From SAR324 cluster bacterium (GTDB taxonomy: Bacteria > SAR324 > NAC60-12): a stretch of 64,000 bases of DNA. The notes beneath the pieces are model-generated. The model was not told where the DNA came from, made no database searches, and saw only the letters and a program-made list of their open reading frames with translations. Position 1 is the stretch's first letter. Each line of letters begins with the position of its first letter. Of the stretch, positions 1-10,051 are shown piece by piece. Where the stretch lies: the NCBI GenBank assembly GCA_028281495.1, contig JANQJU010000008.1:62001-126000 (forward strand). The letters run 5' to 3'. The position numbers and the translations under genes were made by a program.

Positions 1-3000
1 CGCAGTGTGAAAAGTTTTTTTTGAAGTTCTCCTATTTCTGCTTGGGAAGTGACTGTGCTTTCCATTTCTTGAACCACCGAAAGCAATTGTTGCCAGAGAT
101 CGGGTTGGGCAAGAAAATCTTCGATCTCTTTTTGTGTCAGCTGACGTTGGATGGATCGTGCATCATAGCTCCAACCTGCTCCACGCGTACCTCTTTGGCT
201 TAACCCTCGTGCCAATTGTCGAGCACGTCGAAGGGTTTCTTGCATCGCTTCCAAATCGCTTTCGGAAACAGAACGATTTCCTAAGGTCGACCCTCCTTCT
301 TCCGAATTGGGCCTTGCGAGATCCCCCCCTCGGCCTCGCGCGTTGGGTTCGTTGCGATTGTTTCCTTGTCCAAGGGGAAGACCGGTCAAATCTTCAATCT
401 GACGTTTCATGGCTTCCATCTCTTGGCGTAAATTTTTCACATTCTCGGCAAGACGCTGCAATTCCGATTCTGAACGATTGCGTTTGGGGCGACGGGTTGG
501 CCCATTGGGTCCATTCCGGTCACCTCCTGGACCATTTTGTTGATTGCGCAACGCTTGCTCCTGCTCGCGCAGAGCTTGCAACGCTTGACGCGATTGTTCT
601 TCGGCTTGTTGGCTTTGTTGTTGGCCGAGGCTTTGTTCCGCTTCGCGCATCTGACGAGCAATGCGGTTCAACTGTTGTTGCCGCTCCCGATCATTGCGGG
701 GGTTCGATGTTCGGCCAGACTGCCGATTGGAATTTTGTCCCGACCCCGACCCTCGTTGAGACAATTGCGACAATTGACGCGACAATGCTTCTGTTTGTTG
801 GCGGAGTTGCTCTTGTTCCCTCCGGAGGGCTTCCAAACGCCTTCGCCGCTGTTCTTCAGAAAGTTGGTCTTGACGGCGATTGAAATTGCTTTGGCGACGG
901 TTGAGCTGTTCTTGTCGTCGGGCAAGCTCTTGTAGTTTGCGAAGTGCATCTTCCTGTTGTGCCCCTTGGGGGAGGCTCCGGTTCCCGCGTTGAGGTAACT
1001 CGTATCGATTTTCTAAGCGTCCCATTTCCATCTCGAACAATTTGCTCAAGTCGCTTCGCTCACGGGATGCTGAGCCTCCTCCTCCAGCCTGACCGCGTGC
1101 CATTTGAACTTGAGTTTGGCGTCCTTCGGATTCCGCTTTAAGAACGTGTTTTAAGGCATTTTGTTCGGCGGCCAACGCTTCTTCCAATTGGCGTTCAGTT
1201 AGTTTTTCAACCGCGGTTTCCATGTGTTGAACGGCTTGTTCCATATGCTGGACAGCCTGATCATACGTTTCATCTGAAAAGGTCAATCTTTCTGCAAGAC
1301 GGCGAAGTGACATCTGCGCTCGCTGTAATATTTCATACTGAGACTCAGCAACGGTTTGCACATCGTCTTCTACCGATTCTGCTCCCTCCTTAAGCTGACG
1401 AGAAATTAGCTTCCAAGTGGCGGCAATCACCTTTTTCTGATTTTGCGCCAACGCACTGGACGATTGACGTTGACCACCGCCCCGCATTCCTCCCCCTCCG
1501 GCCATCTGTGCAGCTTTGCGAAACTCTTCGTTTGTAGGGACGATTTCAAGGAAATAGATGTCAGAAACCACTTTTGAAATCTCCGGCTCCCGGTTGTCGG
1601 CGGCAGTAAGGTAATAGGAAACAAAATCACCAGGGCTCACCTGCAAATCTTCCATGTAAATCATTGTACTGCCTTCCACATTGGTTTGCAGAAGGTTTGA
1701 GTTTGGTTCCTCTTCTGGATTTTGTCCTTCATCCATTTCCGGTAATTCGGAACTTTGCAAATAGGGGGTCTGCTGGGAATTTTTGAGAAAGACAACTTCT
1801 TGCTTGGATTGTCCTGCAACTTGATAGTGCAGTGAAAATTGGGTCAGCCCGTAGTCGTCGGTCGCAGTAGCAAGCAAGCTAACCTCTTCTAAAGGCATTA
1901 CCCGCAAATCGCGTCCTGGACGAAGTACGGAAACTTCGGGGGGTGCATCGATAATCGCTTGAACCACATATCGAGGGGGATTTTCGATTTCTAGTTCCTC
2001 CTGGTCCACTGCCAGCAACGTAAAGCTCCGATCTCTTTCAACGGTAAAGGACCCTGAAGCCCGACGTGCCGGACCGGAAACCGCATTATCAACGGTCATC
2101 ACTAAGTTCTCATTATCATCGTACTGCAATGTTGCGGAAGCAATGGCCTTATTGAAAGTGGCTGTCAACGTAATTTGTGTGCCTTGCGGAGCCACAATAT
2201 TACCCACCCCAGATGTCGTTTTAGGTTCCAAGCCAGTGTATGCGGGAAATTGATAAGCGACCGAGACAGATTCCAACCGCGGAAACTCCACTACCGAAAT
2301 TTTGTACTGGCGTGATCGGAATTCGTCGGCATCGATATAATAGGTAAACGCTTCTGCAACAGCCTCCAGATGGTGGACATAAGTGGCCTGAGAACCTTCC
2401 CGGATCATCGGGACTGCTTCCCAGTTCAAGCCGTCTTTTTGCATAAACAGGGTCACTTGATCCGGCTCTCCTTTTTCTGCGGCCACAACAATGGAAAGCG
2501 GAGCACCTTGTTGCAATTGCAGATCCCCAGGGGTGATACTTAAAACAGGTTGTGGGACAGGCGTGGACCAAGGCCAAAGCAATGTCATGCTCGATCGAAG
2601 GTAATCCGGCACACTCCCTACCATCAGCAAGAAAGCAGCACACACCAACAGACTTCCCACCCAGGGCAAACGTGCCGATTCAGGTTTTAACAAGTTTTTA
2701 ATTTGTGGCGCTTCTATCGTTTTGCGAGTTTCCTCCCACAATTGTCCTAAAAGTTGGGAGGAAATCCCCAGCTTTGCTTTCTCTCCCAGTTCTACGGAGG
2801 TCAACAAACGTTGCTCTAAATCAGGAACTTCCGCTTCTAGATAGTTCGCCAACTGTTGTTCGTCTTGACGAATGCGAGCCAGGTTGATGCTGGTCCACAC
2901 AGCAAGAAACAACAATCCCACCAAAAAACTGACAAACAACACCACTCGTCCAGTTTCACCGAATCGGTGTGATTGTTCCACCCAACTCAACCCTATAAAC

Positions 3001-3116
3001 CAGGCCAACATGCTGATGACACCTAGTCCAATCAGGCGCCATCGCCGTATTTTCATTTGAGTTTGCCGAAAATTATGAAGAGCTTGCTGTAAATCGTGAA
3101 ATGCGGTTTTCGCCAT
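1..3116 (-). CDS. Large membrane protein with Gln/Arg-rich coiled-coil tail (DUF4175-like), 3' end outside window
   Basis: Reading the minus strand from an ATG at 3116 gives 1038 codons open to the left edge, so the C-terminus is missing. Residues about 28-46 and 57-76 are two hydrophobic segments, and a third lies near 140-165, after a cytoplasmic loop. Then comes a long extracytoplasmic region of beta-type sequence. From about residue 600 on, the protein is dominated by Gln, Arg, Glu and Asn with heptad-like stretches and Gly-rich patches (GGGGMRGGG near residue 540). This order (two N-terminal membrane helices, a third helix, then a Q/R-rich tail) is that of the DUF4175/TIGR02302-type proteins of unknown function. 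All ORFs on the plus strand here are shadows of it. It follows the class I adenylate cyclase gene on the same strand after 140 nt. No function is known; the family call is by architecture only. Confidence 0.75.
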   Translation of the reverse strand, partial: MAKTAFHDLQQALHNFRQTQMKIRRWRLIGLGVISMLAWFIGLSWVEQSHRFGETGRVVLFVSFLVGLLFLAVWTSINLARIRQDEQQLANYLEAEVPDLEQRLLTSVELGEKAKLGISSQLLGQLWEETRKTIEAPQIKNLLKPESARLPWVGSLLVCAAFLLMVGSVPDYLRSSMTLLWPWSTPVPQPVLSITPGDLQLQQGAPLSIVVAAEKGEPDQVTLFMQKDGLNWEAVPMIREGSQATYVHHLEAVAEAFTYYIDADEFRSRQYKISVVEFPRLESVSVAYQFPAYTGLEPKTTSGVGNIVAPQGTQITLTATFNKAIASATLQYDDNENLVMTVDNAVSGPARRASGSFTVERDRSFTLLAVDQEELEIENPPRYVVQAIIDAPPEVSVLRPGRDLRVMPLEEVSLLATATDDYGLTQFSLHYQVAGQSKQEVVFLKNSQQTPYLQSSELPEMDEGQNPEEEPNSNLLQTNVEGSTMIYMEDLQVSPGDFVSYYLTAADNREPEISKVVSDIYFLEIVPTNEEFRKAAQMAGGGGMRGGGQRQSSSALAQNQKKVIAATWKLISRQLKEGAESVEDDVQTVAESQYEILQRAQMSLRRLAERLTFSDETYDQAVQHMEQAVQHMETAVEKLTERQLEEALAAEQNALKHVLKAESEGRQTQVQMARGQAGGGGSASRERSDLSKLFEMEMGRLENRYELPQRGNRSLPQGAQQEDALRKLQELARRQEQLNRRQSNFNRRQDQLSEEQRRRRLEALRREQEQLRQQTEALSRQLSQLSQRGSGSGQNSNRQSGRTSNPRNDRERQQQLNRIARQMREAEQSLGQQQSQQAEEQSRQALQALREQEQALRNQQNGPGGDRNGPNGPTRRPKRNRSESELQRLAENVKNLRQEMEAMKRQIEDLTGLPLGQGNNRNEPNARGRGGDLARPNSEEGGSTLGNRSVSESDLEAMQETLRRARQLARGLSQRGTRGAGWSYDARSIQRQLTQKEIEDFLAQPDLWQQLLSVVQEMESTVTSQAEIGELQKKLFTL

Positions 3117-3256
3117 GAGCACCTCGTCGAGGATCAGTGAGCAGAAGTTGAGGAATTTCTCATATTGTGGTGTTGCCCCCTTGGATTTGTCAAGCCCATC
3201 CCTTGAACAGCCGTCGTTCTAGACGCAAGAGGGCGTTGTCTGATTGGATAGAACGC

Positions 3257-6200
3257 TCAACCCTGCTTTTTCTTCATGTGTTCGCGAGATTGGCGAGCAA
3301 CGCGTTGTAGGTAACGGTCACGGGAAGCTTTGGCTTTAGCTTCTTGACGTTTGGCTTCGTTAATCGATTCTTGGCCAATTTTTTCGAGCGTTTGCTTGAT
3401 TTTGGTGGGCATGAGGAAAGCCGAAGAGCCGAGTGTGTTTGGATGCCACAAAGAGTTTGCAATGCCGTTGACATAGGTGCGGTAAAAAGTAGGGGTTGTG
3501 GGAACGGCAAAATCGGCATGATGAATCCATAGGGTGAGATCTGCCGGATGCCGCACCGAAAATGGAATTTGCAACGTCTTGATCGTGTTCACGAATCTCG
3601 CTCGGCTTTCTTTGCTATTGAGCTGATAAAAGAATCGATAAAAGTTTTCATCCCCTTTGATCCCCTCGGGGAGCTGGACCTTGATCGAACGGAGATCATA
3701 GTCGAGCACAAAAAAATCGGCAAAGTTATCCTTCACGACGATGGAAACGCAGCCAAAAAAATTTGCATTCCCCACCACAAAGACTTTTGTAATGTACTGC
3801 ACATCTTCCAACAGCTCACGGGGGATAATCGATTCTCTAGGGAAGAATCGGTGCATGGCAAAAGCAAGATCTTGGAGGTCCTGTTGTGTCATCGTATTGC
3901 TGGCGGTGTCGGTTTTCGGATCAGACACCGGCGGTTTACGAAACGATGTGAGATTCCAACTTTGCACTCCCACGTAGCCACTCACAACACATTGAGCCAA
4001 TCCATAGGCCAGAGGAGCTTCAAACATCGTGACTTCATTTTCCGATTTATGGGTGCTTCGTCCAGCCCCTGTTTCACTTTTGGAAAGCACCGATTGAAAC
4101 TTCCACCGGTCTTTGCGTGCCTGATAAGAAGTCATGATGAGTTTACGTGGGACGCTTTGCCGACGAGAAACAGGTAGGGGGAGCTGATGCGGCCGCTTTT
4201 TGAAACTGCGATTAAAGTGATATTGAAAAGTCCAATTTTCTAAAGGATCTCCAGCCATATCGATTCGAGATTCTCGAATACATTGTAAAACGCCTTCATC
4301 ATAAGCTGTCAAACCACGGGAACGATAATAGTTGGCCAGCGAACGCGCAGTTGATAGCAATTGTTCTTGATCTTTTTGAATCAATGGCAGTTGACGTTTT
4401 TCCACTTTTGTCAACTCCTGGCCACTTTCTGCTTTTCTTAACAATTGCTCACTCACCAAAATCAATTCCGTGTGTAAATCTTCCAGGTGCTTGAGGGTGG
4501 ATTTGCGAACTTGAAGCACATCTTTGGAAATGTTGCCCCATTTCACCAGATATCCGTTCAACGAATCTAACGAACGTTGATTGATGATTTTCAAAAGCTT
4601 CCGTTCCACACGCCGCATGGAGTCCATGAAAGCTTGCTTGAGTTCAATGGAAACGGTCCGTCCCACATCGTCACGCCCTTGAGAAAACCAGGCGAGTTTG
4701 GTGCGTTCTTCGGAATCACCAAAGAATTTTTCGTAAAATTTCACCAACACCTTCAATCGCCAAGGAGCATCCGGTGGCAACCAGATCGGATTTCCATTGT
4801 CAGTATAGTTGATGATATCCGAAATCCTTACCGAGAGCGCAAAGCAAAACACGATCTGTTGACGCATCCACGGATCAAACCGAAACAGCATTTCAGTAAA
4901 TTTCAACCAATTGGGATCTTGCAGGAGCATTGGGAAGTCTGTTTCCAGAGATTGGACAGCCTCAACCATCTTGTGTTCCACCTTGTTTCGCACAAAAGTT
5001 CGGCGCTCTGGATATAACAACAGCTGGGTCAGGCTCGTCAGTGGATCACGATCTTTTTCCAAACAACATAACATTTCGATCCACCAGCAATTGAGTAACG
5101 CGAGTGGCAAGCGACCATGACTCACTTTTTCACTTTCTTGCAAAAAAATCGGCACGGCACGTGTCCAAAAGCGTTCTCTGGTGATGTTGAATCCGCCCCA
5201 ATCGGGAAGTTGTTGCAACGACAGCTGCTCTCGCAGGTCACCTTGCTCAGATTCAAAAAGCCAAGACTGTCGTTTCAAAATTTCGGTTTGGCTGAAAACT
5301 TTCAAATCCTCAGAGAGGTTGAATGGCATGGGCGGCATCCCAGCGATCATGACCCCAGGATTGAGCAAAACATCGTTGAGCATTAAGGAATAAGCTGTGC
5401 CACTTTTTGGAGAAACGATAAATGGGGTGTGTTCTCCCACCCGTTGTTTTCGCAAAACACGAGGAAAAATTCCGACTTCCGCCTTCGGATATTTGCAACG
5501 CAGGTATTCTTCCACCACTTTGACTTTTTGATGAATGGCATATTCCGTTTGGCTTTCCCGATACAACGCATCCCAATTGGAATAAGAAATGATCAATTCT
5601 TGAAGACGCCTTCGGTAAGCCTGGGTCGCAACATCTTCCAAACGAGCGATCAAACTCATTGGAAAAAAGTTGCCTTCTTTCTTAAAGGCTTGCTGCACCA
5701 TCTCAGCAAGTTGATGCAATTGTTTGCGATACCCATACGCGGTGTTTTCCGCAATATGCTGAAGAAACCCTTTAAAAATAGGAACTCTTTGTCGATTCTC
5801 TCGTAGGTGTTTCAGGATCAGTTCGCGCGCCTGCTTGGGTTGGATCTGTTTGGGGTCGAGCTGGTTTTTCTCGGCATGAGCTTCGACCATATGTTCGGTG
5901 CCTTGGCGTCCCAAATAATGATGCTCGTAAAACTGCCGAAGCCAACGGTGCATCTGCTCGGGTGTCGGACTTTTCAAAATATAGGGAAAGCAGCTTTGAT
6001 GCAGTTTATCCAAGGGGATATCTTGCAACAGAGGAAGGAATTGAACCAATGCTTTCAAATAGGGGGCAAGATCCGGGAGTTGCTTCAACACGGGAATCGC
6101 GTATTTGCGAAACAAGTTTCGCTGACTTGCTGGAGGTTGACGGTTAAACAAAAGCCAAGTTTGGTCGATCAAATACTGCTGATACGTACTGGGCAATACA

Positions 6201-7177
6201 TACTGAATGATCTTCAGTTCCTCGTCTTGCAGTCGATCTTGATACTTTTTTTGAAGATGCCGGATGCAAGCTCCTTTGAGCGATTCCCGAGTCTTGTAAG
6301 GCAAACTTTTTTCTAAGAAACCTTCTTGCACAGCTTCTAATATTTGGAGCATGGCGGCCAATAAAAAATCCGCATCGTTCCAACGATATCCAAAGCTTGG
6401 CCCTGTGTTGAAAATCAGTTGCACATCCATGTTGGAGTCTGGTTTATGCCCAATCCCCCCTAAACTCCCAATAGTCGTCACTGCCGCGATGGAAGGATCT
6501 TCCCGGTCACGCCCCCATTCTCTCATCAAATCAGGGTATTCAGTATTCAAGAAGTCTTTCACATTGAGTCGTCCTTCCTGAGGCTTGGAAGGAGTCGGGG
6601 GTAAAAATCGCTCCACGCCTGCGATTCCAAATAAGGCATTTTCTTGAAAAGCAGGAAACTGACGAACCCCCCAAATAGGATTACCCGCATAATCATAACC
6701 TTCGGTCACCGGAAGTTCTAACGAAGACACCTTAGTGGGATTGATCTCGAATAGCATTAGGCATTCTGCCATGACTTTTTGCATGTCTTCAGTTGCCATT
6801 TGAAACCAACTATTGACTCTTTTGCGATTGATCGAGTGAATATTCTTGAAGACTTGTTGTGTATGCGCTTGCGCGTCATTCAGAGTGGCGGCGGGGTAGG
6901 ATTGGACGAGAGGGTTATTCAACGTATCACGTTGTAAGGATTCTAAAACTTTGCGGAGTTTCGTTTCGACTTTTTCAAAGGCGGGATGGCTGGGAACTGT
7001 CTGATACAAGCGCTTCAGAGTGTCCCATTGTGCTTGTTGTTGGCGCTGGCGTTGGGCTTCATCGACTGCTCCTGTTAAATTTTTAGCAGAGGCAGAATTT
7101 TCGCTATGAGCATTTCCCGAAGTGTCGGCTTCCCCTGGTTTAAGAAAGCCTAACATCCGGCTTATTTTTTTAGCCAT
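3257..7177 (-). CDS. Class I (CyaA-like) adenylate cyclase, very long form
   Basis: 1306 residues, against roughly 850 in enterobacterial CyaA. Class I cyclases make cAMP from ATP with a nucleotidyltransferase-fold domain. The fold signature lies at residues 237-251: Gly-Ser followed by a short loop and N249-M250-D251, flanked by hydrophobic strands. In enterobacterial CyaA the last part reads D-L-D, so the first metal-binding Asp position is Asn here, with an extra Asp at 247. Later regions (NCWWIEMLCC, and a segment beginning GDPLENWTFQYHF) also look like the class I family. The N-terminal 60 residues are low-complexity and Gln-rich. The start has a weak AGGAT upstream. A STAS-domain gene ends 37 nt upstream on the same strand, so cAMP synthesis may be tied to a STAS switch; that is inference. 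Whether it is catalytically active is uncertain because of the altered acidic pair. Confidence 0.75.
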   Translation of the reverse strand: MAKKISRMLGFLKPGEADTSGNAHSENSASAKNLTGAVDEAQRQRQQQAQWDTLKRLYQTVPSHPAFEKVETKLRKVLESLQRDTLNNPLVQSYPAATLNDAQAHTQQVFKNIHSINRKRVNSWFQMATEDMQKVMAECLMLFEINPTKVSSLELPVTEGYDYAGNPIWGVRQFPAFQENALFGIAGVERFLPPTPSKPQEGRLNVKDFLNTEYPDLMREWGRDREDPSIAAVTTIGSLGGIGHKPDSNMDVQLIFNTGPSFGYRWNDADFLLAAMLQILEAVQEGFLEKSLPYKTRESLKGACIRHLQKKYQDRLQDEELKIIQYVLPSTYQQYLIDQTWLLFNRQPPASQRNLFRKYAIPVLKQLPDLAPYLKALVQFLPLLQDIPLDKLHQSCFPYILKSPTPEQMHRWLRQFYEHHYLGRQGTEHMVEAHAEKNQLDPKQIQPKQARELILKHLRENRQRVPIFKGFLQHIAENTAYGYRKQLHQLAEMVQQAFKKEGNFFPMSLIARLEDVATQAYRRRLQELIISYSNWDALYRESQTEYAIHQKVKVVEEYLRCKYPKAEVGIFPRVLRKQRVGEHTPFIVSPKSGTAYSLMLNDVLLNPGVMIAGMPPMPFNLSEDLKVFSQTEILKRQSWLFESEQGDLREQLSLQQLPDWGGFNITRERFWTRAVPIFLQESEKVSHGRLPLALLNCWWIEMLCCLEKDRDPLTSLTQLLLYPERRTFVRNKVEHKMVEAVQSLETDFPMLLQDPNWLKFTEMLFRFDPWMRQQIVFCFALSVRISDIINYTDNGNPIWLPPDAPWRLKVLVKFYEKFFGDSEERTKLAWFSQGRDDVGRTVSIELKQAFMDSMRRVERKLLKIINQRSLDSLNGYLVKWGNISKDVLQVRKSTLKHLEDLHTELILVSEQLLRKAESGQELTKVEKRQLPLIQKDQEQLLSTARSLANYYRSRGLTAYDEGVLQCIRESRIDMAGDPLENWTFQYHFNRSFKKRPHQLPLPVSRRQSVPRKLIMTSYQARKDRWKFQSVLSKSETGAGRSTHKSENEVTMFEAPLAYGLAQCVVSGYVGVQSWNLTSFRKPPVSDPKTDTASNTMTQQDLQDLAFAMHRFFPRESIIPRELLEDVQYITKVFVVGNANFFGCVSIVVKDNFADFFVLDYDLRSIKVQLPEGIKGDENFYRFFYQLNSKESRARFVNTIKTLQIPFSVRHPADLTLWIHHADFAVPTTPTFYRTYVNGIANSLWHPNTLGSSAFLMPTKIKQTLEKIGQESINEAKRQEAKAKASRDRYLQRVARQSREHMKKKQG

Positions 7178-7214
7178 ATCCTATCTTTACCACTACGAAA
7201 AGGCTGAACTTGAA

Positions 7215-7565
7215 CTACGAGACAGTTGACATTAGCTCATTGAGGGCATCTGTTTCTTTGTCGAAGAGGCGGATTGGTTGATCAAGGCGTGTCAATTTAA
7301 ACACCTTTTGGCAATCTTGATTCATTTCACAAATAACCAAATCGACTCCCCGTTCCTGTAACTTGTGAAAAATCATAATAACCAAACCAATCCCCATCGA
7401 ATCCCAATACTTCATTTTCTGCATATTGAGAACCATCCCGCGAACCTCGCGGTTTTCTGCTAAGGCCCGGAGTTGTGATCGTATTTGATTCACCGATTCC
7501 CAGGTCAAACTCACGGTGATGTTTACGATGCAAATTTCAGTCACAATCCGATGTGATAATTCCAT
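7215..7565 (-). CDS. STAS-domain protein (anti-sigma factor antagonist type)
   Basis: 116 residues, a single STAS domain. STAS proteins of the SpoIIAA type act in partner-switching: an anti-sigma or kinase partner phosphorylates a Ser next to a short acidic/Gly motif. Here that motif is W-D-S-M-G at residues 54-58, so Ser56 is the likely phosphosite. The gene sits between a lipoprotein gene (22 nt upstream) and the class I adenylate cyclase (37 nt downstream), all on the minus strand, which looks like one transcript. It is the same length as the STAS gene at 14453-14797 and the two start alike (MELSHRI and MEIAHRI), so they are paralogues. No partner kinase or phosphatase lies beside it. Confidence 0.85.
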   Translation of the reverse strand: MELSHRIVTEICIVNITVSLTWESVNQIRSQLRALAENREVRGMVLNMQKMKYWDSMGIGLVIMIFHKLQERGVDLVICEMNQDCQKVFKLTRLDQPIRLFDKETDALNELMSTVS

Positions 7566-7587
7566 GTCATCTCCTTTGTTAGAAAAG

Positions 7588-9102
7588 TTAAAACGGAATG
7601 CCAGAAGTGATACCTTTCAAGTCTGAGGTCACCCCCGAAGTTTCAGCAGTCCATGTGCTTCCATCAAAAGAGGACAGGATCGTCCCTTGGTCGCCAACGG
7701 TCACAAACACACTACCTCCAAAAACAATTGCTTCTAGATTGGCCGAGGTTCCGGTGCTACGCAGAGTCCAAAGCTCACCACCCGGCGACGTTGCAACGGT
7801 TCCGCTGTAACCAACCGAAACGAAAGTGCCACGACCGTGGGCCCCTCCCGTTAATATGTTCCCTGTTCCTGAAGTTCGCTTGCTCCAAGCCTGCGCTTTT
7901 TCTGAAGTTAACGTGGAGCCGACTTCTCCAACAGTCACAAACAGCCCTTCTCCAAAAGCCAATCCACGCAAGTTATCCGATTGTTGTGAAAACGTAAGAT
8001 CCCAATCAAACCCATCTCGGGACCATAATATTTTTCCACCCAAACCACTCGTCACATAAATTTCATTTCCAAATTCAACGGCCCGAAACGAAAATACGGT
8101 TGCGCCTCTTGGCGTCCAGGTCACCCCATCGGGTGAAGTCAGGATTGTCCCACTATTTCCGACAGCGACAAACAAATCTTGTGCAAAAGTGACTCCGAAA
8201 AGGCTAGTAAAAACGCCTGAATCCTGACGAGTCCAGGTCGCCCCATCGGGCGAGGTGACGATAACCCCGTTTTCTCCAACCGCAATATAAGTATCGTTGG
8301 CAAACTTCACGTCGTTCAAGGTGAGTGTTGTACCCGACTCCTGAGAGGTCCACGTTTTGTTATCGGACGAAGACAAAATAGTACCATTGGTTCCAACCGC
8401 AACCCACAAGCCAGCTCCAAGGTCTACAGTAGGTAGCCCCGCAGCTTCTAACGTGCTTTGGAAGAGCGTTAACGCTTCAATAGCAGGAACCAGGATCTGA
8501 GATCCTGCTGACCGAAAAGTGGTTAAAGCCTGAATTTCCGACACCGTGTTGAGTTCAAAATCGGCAACATTTTGATCAAAATCCAATTCAAAGGCAGCCG
8601 CCTCTTGCCGGATCTGTGAAGTGATTTGAATCCCATTGGCATGATTCGCGTCGTCATCCATGGTTTGGAGGAATCGAACCATGTTGATGACCTTTTGATC
8701 GTTCTCGTTTTCTGCCCGAGCCACTTGAATCGGAGTCAAAATCGGTGCCCCACTGGTGGAACCCAAACGGATATTGCCGATCTGGAACGTCACATCATCT
8801 CCATCCTGATATAGGAACTTCCCGTCGGCATCCGTGACTCCTGATTCACTGACACCAAAATAGGTAACCCCTTCCACGGGACCGTCCAAAAAAACACCTT
8901 CCAAAACTTCAACGGTTGCAACCGAATCAGCAATGGCATTCGGATCAATTGCTTCACCATCCACAAAGCCTTCGGATGTACTAGTGCTTGTATCGACCAC
9001 TGTGGTCGTTGTTTCGCCGCCACCGTCATCGGAAACGAGGCCTTTGCATCCAATGATGCAGAAAAGAAGGAAACCAATAAAAATTAGTCGAATCGATTGC
9101 AT
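7588..9102 (-). CDS. Exported lipoprotein with seven Asp-box/BNR-like repeats
   Basis: 504 residues. The N-terminus is a lipoprotein signal ending I-I-G-C, which puts the lipidated Cys at position 19. Residues about 50-210 form a domain with the motif VEGVTYFGVSESGVTDADG, seen in many surface lipoproteins. From about residue 230 to the end there are seven repeats of 38-39 residues, each built as [A/T/S]VGxxGxxxxSxDGxxW followed by a variable linker and LxxVxFGxxxFV. These resemble Asp-box/BNR or Ycf48-like beta-propeller blades, and seven blades would close one propeller. It is probably anchored in the outer or inner membrane facing the periplasm or outside. It is first in a likely lipoprotein-STAS-cyclase transcript. 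A 52-bp tandem duplication lies directly upstream. The ligand or role is unknown. Confidence 0.8.
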   Translation of the reverse strand: MQSIRLIFIGFLLFCIIGCKGLVSDDGGGETTTTVVDTSTSTSEGFVDGEAIDPNAIADSVATVEVLEGVFLDGPVEGVTYFGVSESGVTDADGKFLYQDGDDVTFQIGNIRLGSTSGAPILTPIQVARAENENDQKVINMVRFLQTMDDDANHANGIQITSQIRQEAAAFELDFDQNVADFELNTVSEIQALTTFRSAGSQILVPAIEALTLFQSTLEAAGLPTVDLGAGLWVAVGTNGTILSSSDNKTWTSQESGTTLTLNDVKFANDTYIAVGENGVIVTSPDGATWTRQDSGVFTSLFGVTFAQDLFVAVGNSGTILTSPDGVTWTPRGATVFSFRAVEFGNEIYVTSGLGGKILWSRDGFDWDLTFSQQSDNLRGLAFGEGLFVTVGEVGSTLTSEKAQAWSKRTSGTGNILTGGAHGRGTFVSVGYSGTVATSPGGELWTLRSTGTSANLEAIVFGGSVFVTVGDQGTILSSFDGSTWTAETSGVTSDLKGITSGIPF

Positions 9103-9115
9103 AAACCTACCATTT

Positions 9116-9219
9116 GATCGTTGTGAAAATTTGCATCCTTGTTGGAGCTAAATCCCTTGTAGAAAGTGATCGTTGTGAAAATTTGCATCCTTGTTGGAGC
9201 TAAATCCCTTGTAAAAAGT
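9116..9219. repeat. 52-bp tandem duplication
   Basis: Two adjacent 52-bp copies, 9116-9167 and 9168-9219, differ at one base (G at 9162 against A at 9214). The pair fills most of the gap between the lipoprotein start (9102) and the phosphopantetheinyl transferase stop (9245), so it lies in the lipoprotein gene's upstream region. Confidence 0.97.
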
Positions 9220-9244
9220 GAAATTTGGGCAAACATACCATGGC

Positions 9245-10051
9245 CTATACACGAGCGGAAGCCCCTAAGGTTGGCACCATCAGTGGTTGATCGCCTCCAA
9301 GAGGAACTGTTTGGCGAATGATAAGACGATGAGAAGTGGTTGGATTCTGACACAATCCCACCGCTGCTTTGTAACAAGGAGTCGGTTGCAATAGCCGAAA
9401 CTGCCAATGCTCTGGATCATCTTGCAATTGGGGGTCGAAAGATATGCGTATTGGCTGATTATCTGCCAAATGAAAACTGAATTGCCCTAAAGGTATGGAA
9501 AGTCCCATCCCTCTGGCTTTGATATACGACTCCTTCAGAGTCCAATAATCAAAAAATCGCGATTTCTGTGAGTCTAACGGCAAAGCGAATAAATCGTTGA
9601 CTTCTCGGTCAGAAAAGAATCGATCTGCAATACCAAGCTGATCCCCAGATCGTTCGATATCTTCAACATCCACCCCTATGTCATGCTCTAAGACGACTCC
9701 ACAGGCTATCAAACCTTCCGTATGAGAAAGGTTGAATCGCAGAGGCATCATTCCAGAAAACGGAATCACCTCGGGTTTACCGTACTCATTCTTGGAAAAT
9801 CTCCATTCTGCTGGATGCCCAGGTAAATAACGTGACAACAGTGTGCGAATCAGTGCTCGTGTCACGAGATATTGGTGGCGGTGTCTGGCAAAATGGAAAC
9901 GTTGCCACTGAGTCTTTTCTTCCATCGTAAGAAATGTTGCATATTGGTCCAGTAACAAAGGTGCCTCAATATCATTGGGAAATACAAACCACAGGTGGAT
10001 CTCCTGTCGTTCGATATTTAATAAGGGTAGATGGAGGTCTTGTGTTGTCAT
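9245..10051 (-). CDS. 4'-phosphopantetheinyl transferase (Sfp/Gsp type)
   Basis: Moves the phosphopantetheine arm of coenzyme A onto a serine of carrier proteins. The two family motifs are present: IGVDVEDIER (Mg/CoA binding) and WTLKESYIKARG, together with the RAL/R-rich N-terminal half typical of Sfp-type enzymes. Length is about 268 residues from the ATG at 10051; a TTG at 10093 in the same frame would add 14 residues. I prefer the ATG because the TTG has a purine-rich stretch only three bases away, but neither has a convincing ribosome-binding site. It stands alone between a lipoprotein gene and the divergent miaA. The acyl carrier protein at 58173 is a possible substrate; this is inference. 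Confidence 0.88.
   Translation of the reverse strand: MTTQDLHLPLLNIERQEIHLWFVFPNDIEAPLLLDQYATFLTMEEKTQWQRFHFARHRHQYLVTRALIRTLLSRYLPGHPAEWRFSKNEYGKPEVIPFSGMMPLRFNLSHTEGLIACGVVLEHDIGVDVEDIERSGDQLGIADRFFSDREVNDLFALPLDSQKSRFFDYWTLKESYIKARGMGLSIPLGQFSFHLADNQPIRISFDPQLQDDPEHWQFRLLQPTPCYKAAVGLCQNPTTSHRLIIRQTVPLGGDQPLMVPTLGASARV

Noticed and set aside
21..2887. Several plus- and minus-strand ORFs of 60-249 residues
   Set aside because: They lie opposite or out of frame to the large membrane protein read on the minus strand from 3116, which has membrane helices and coherent composition.
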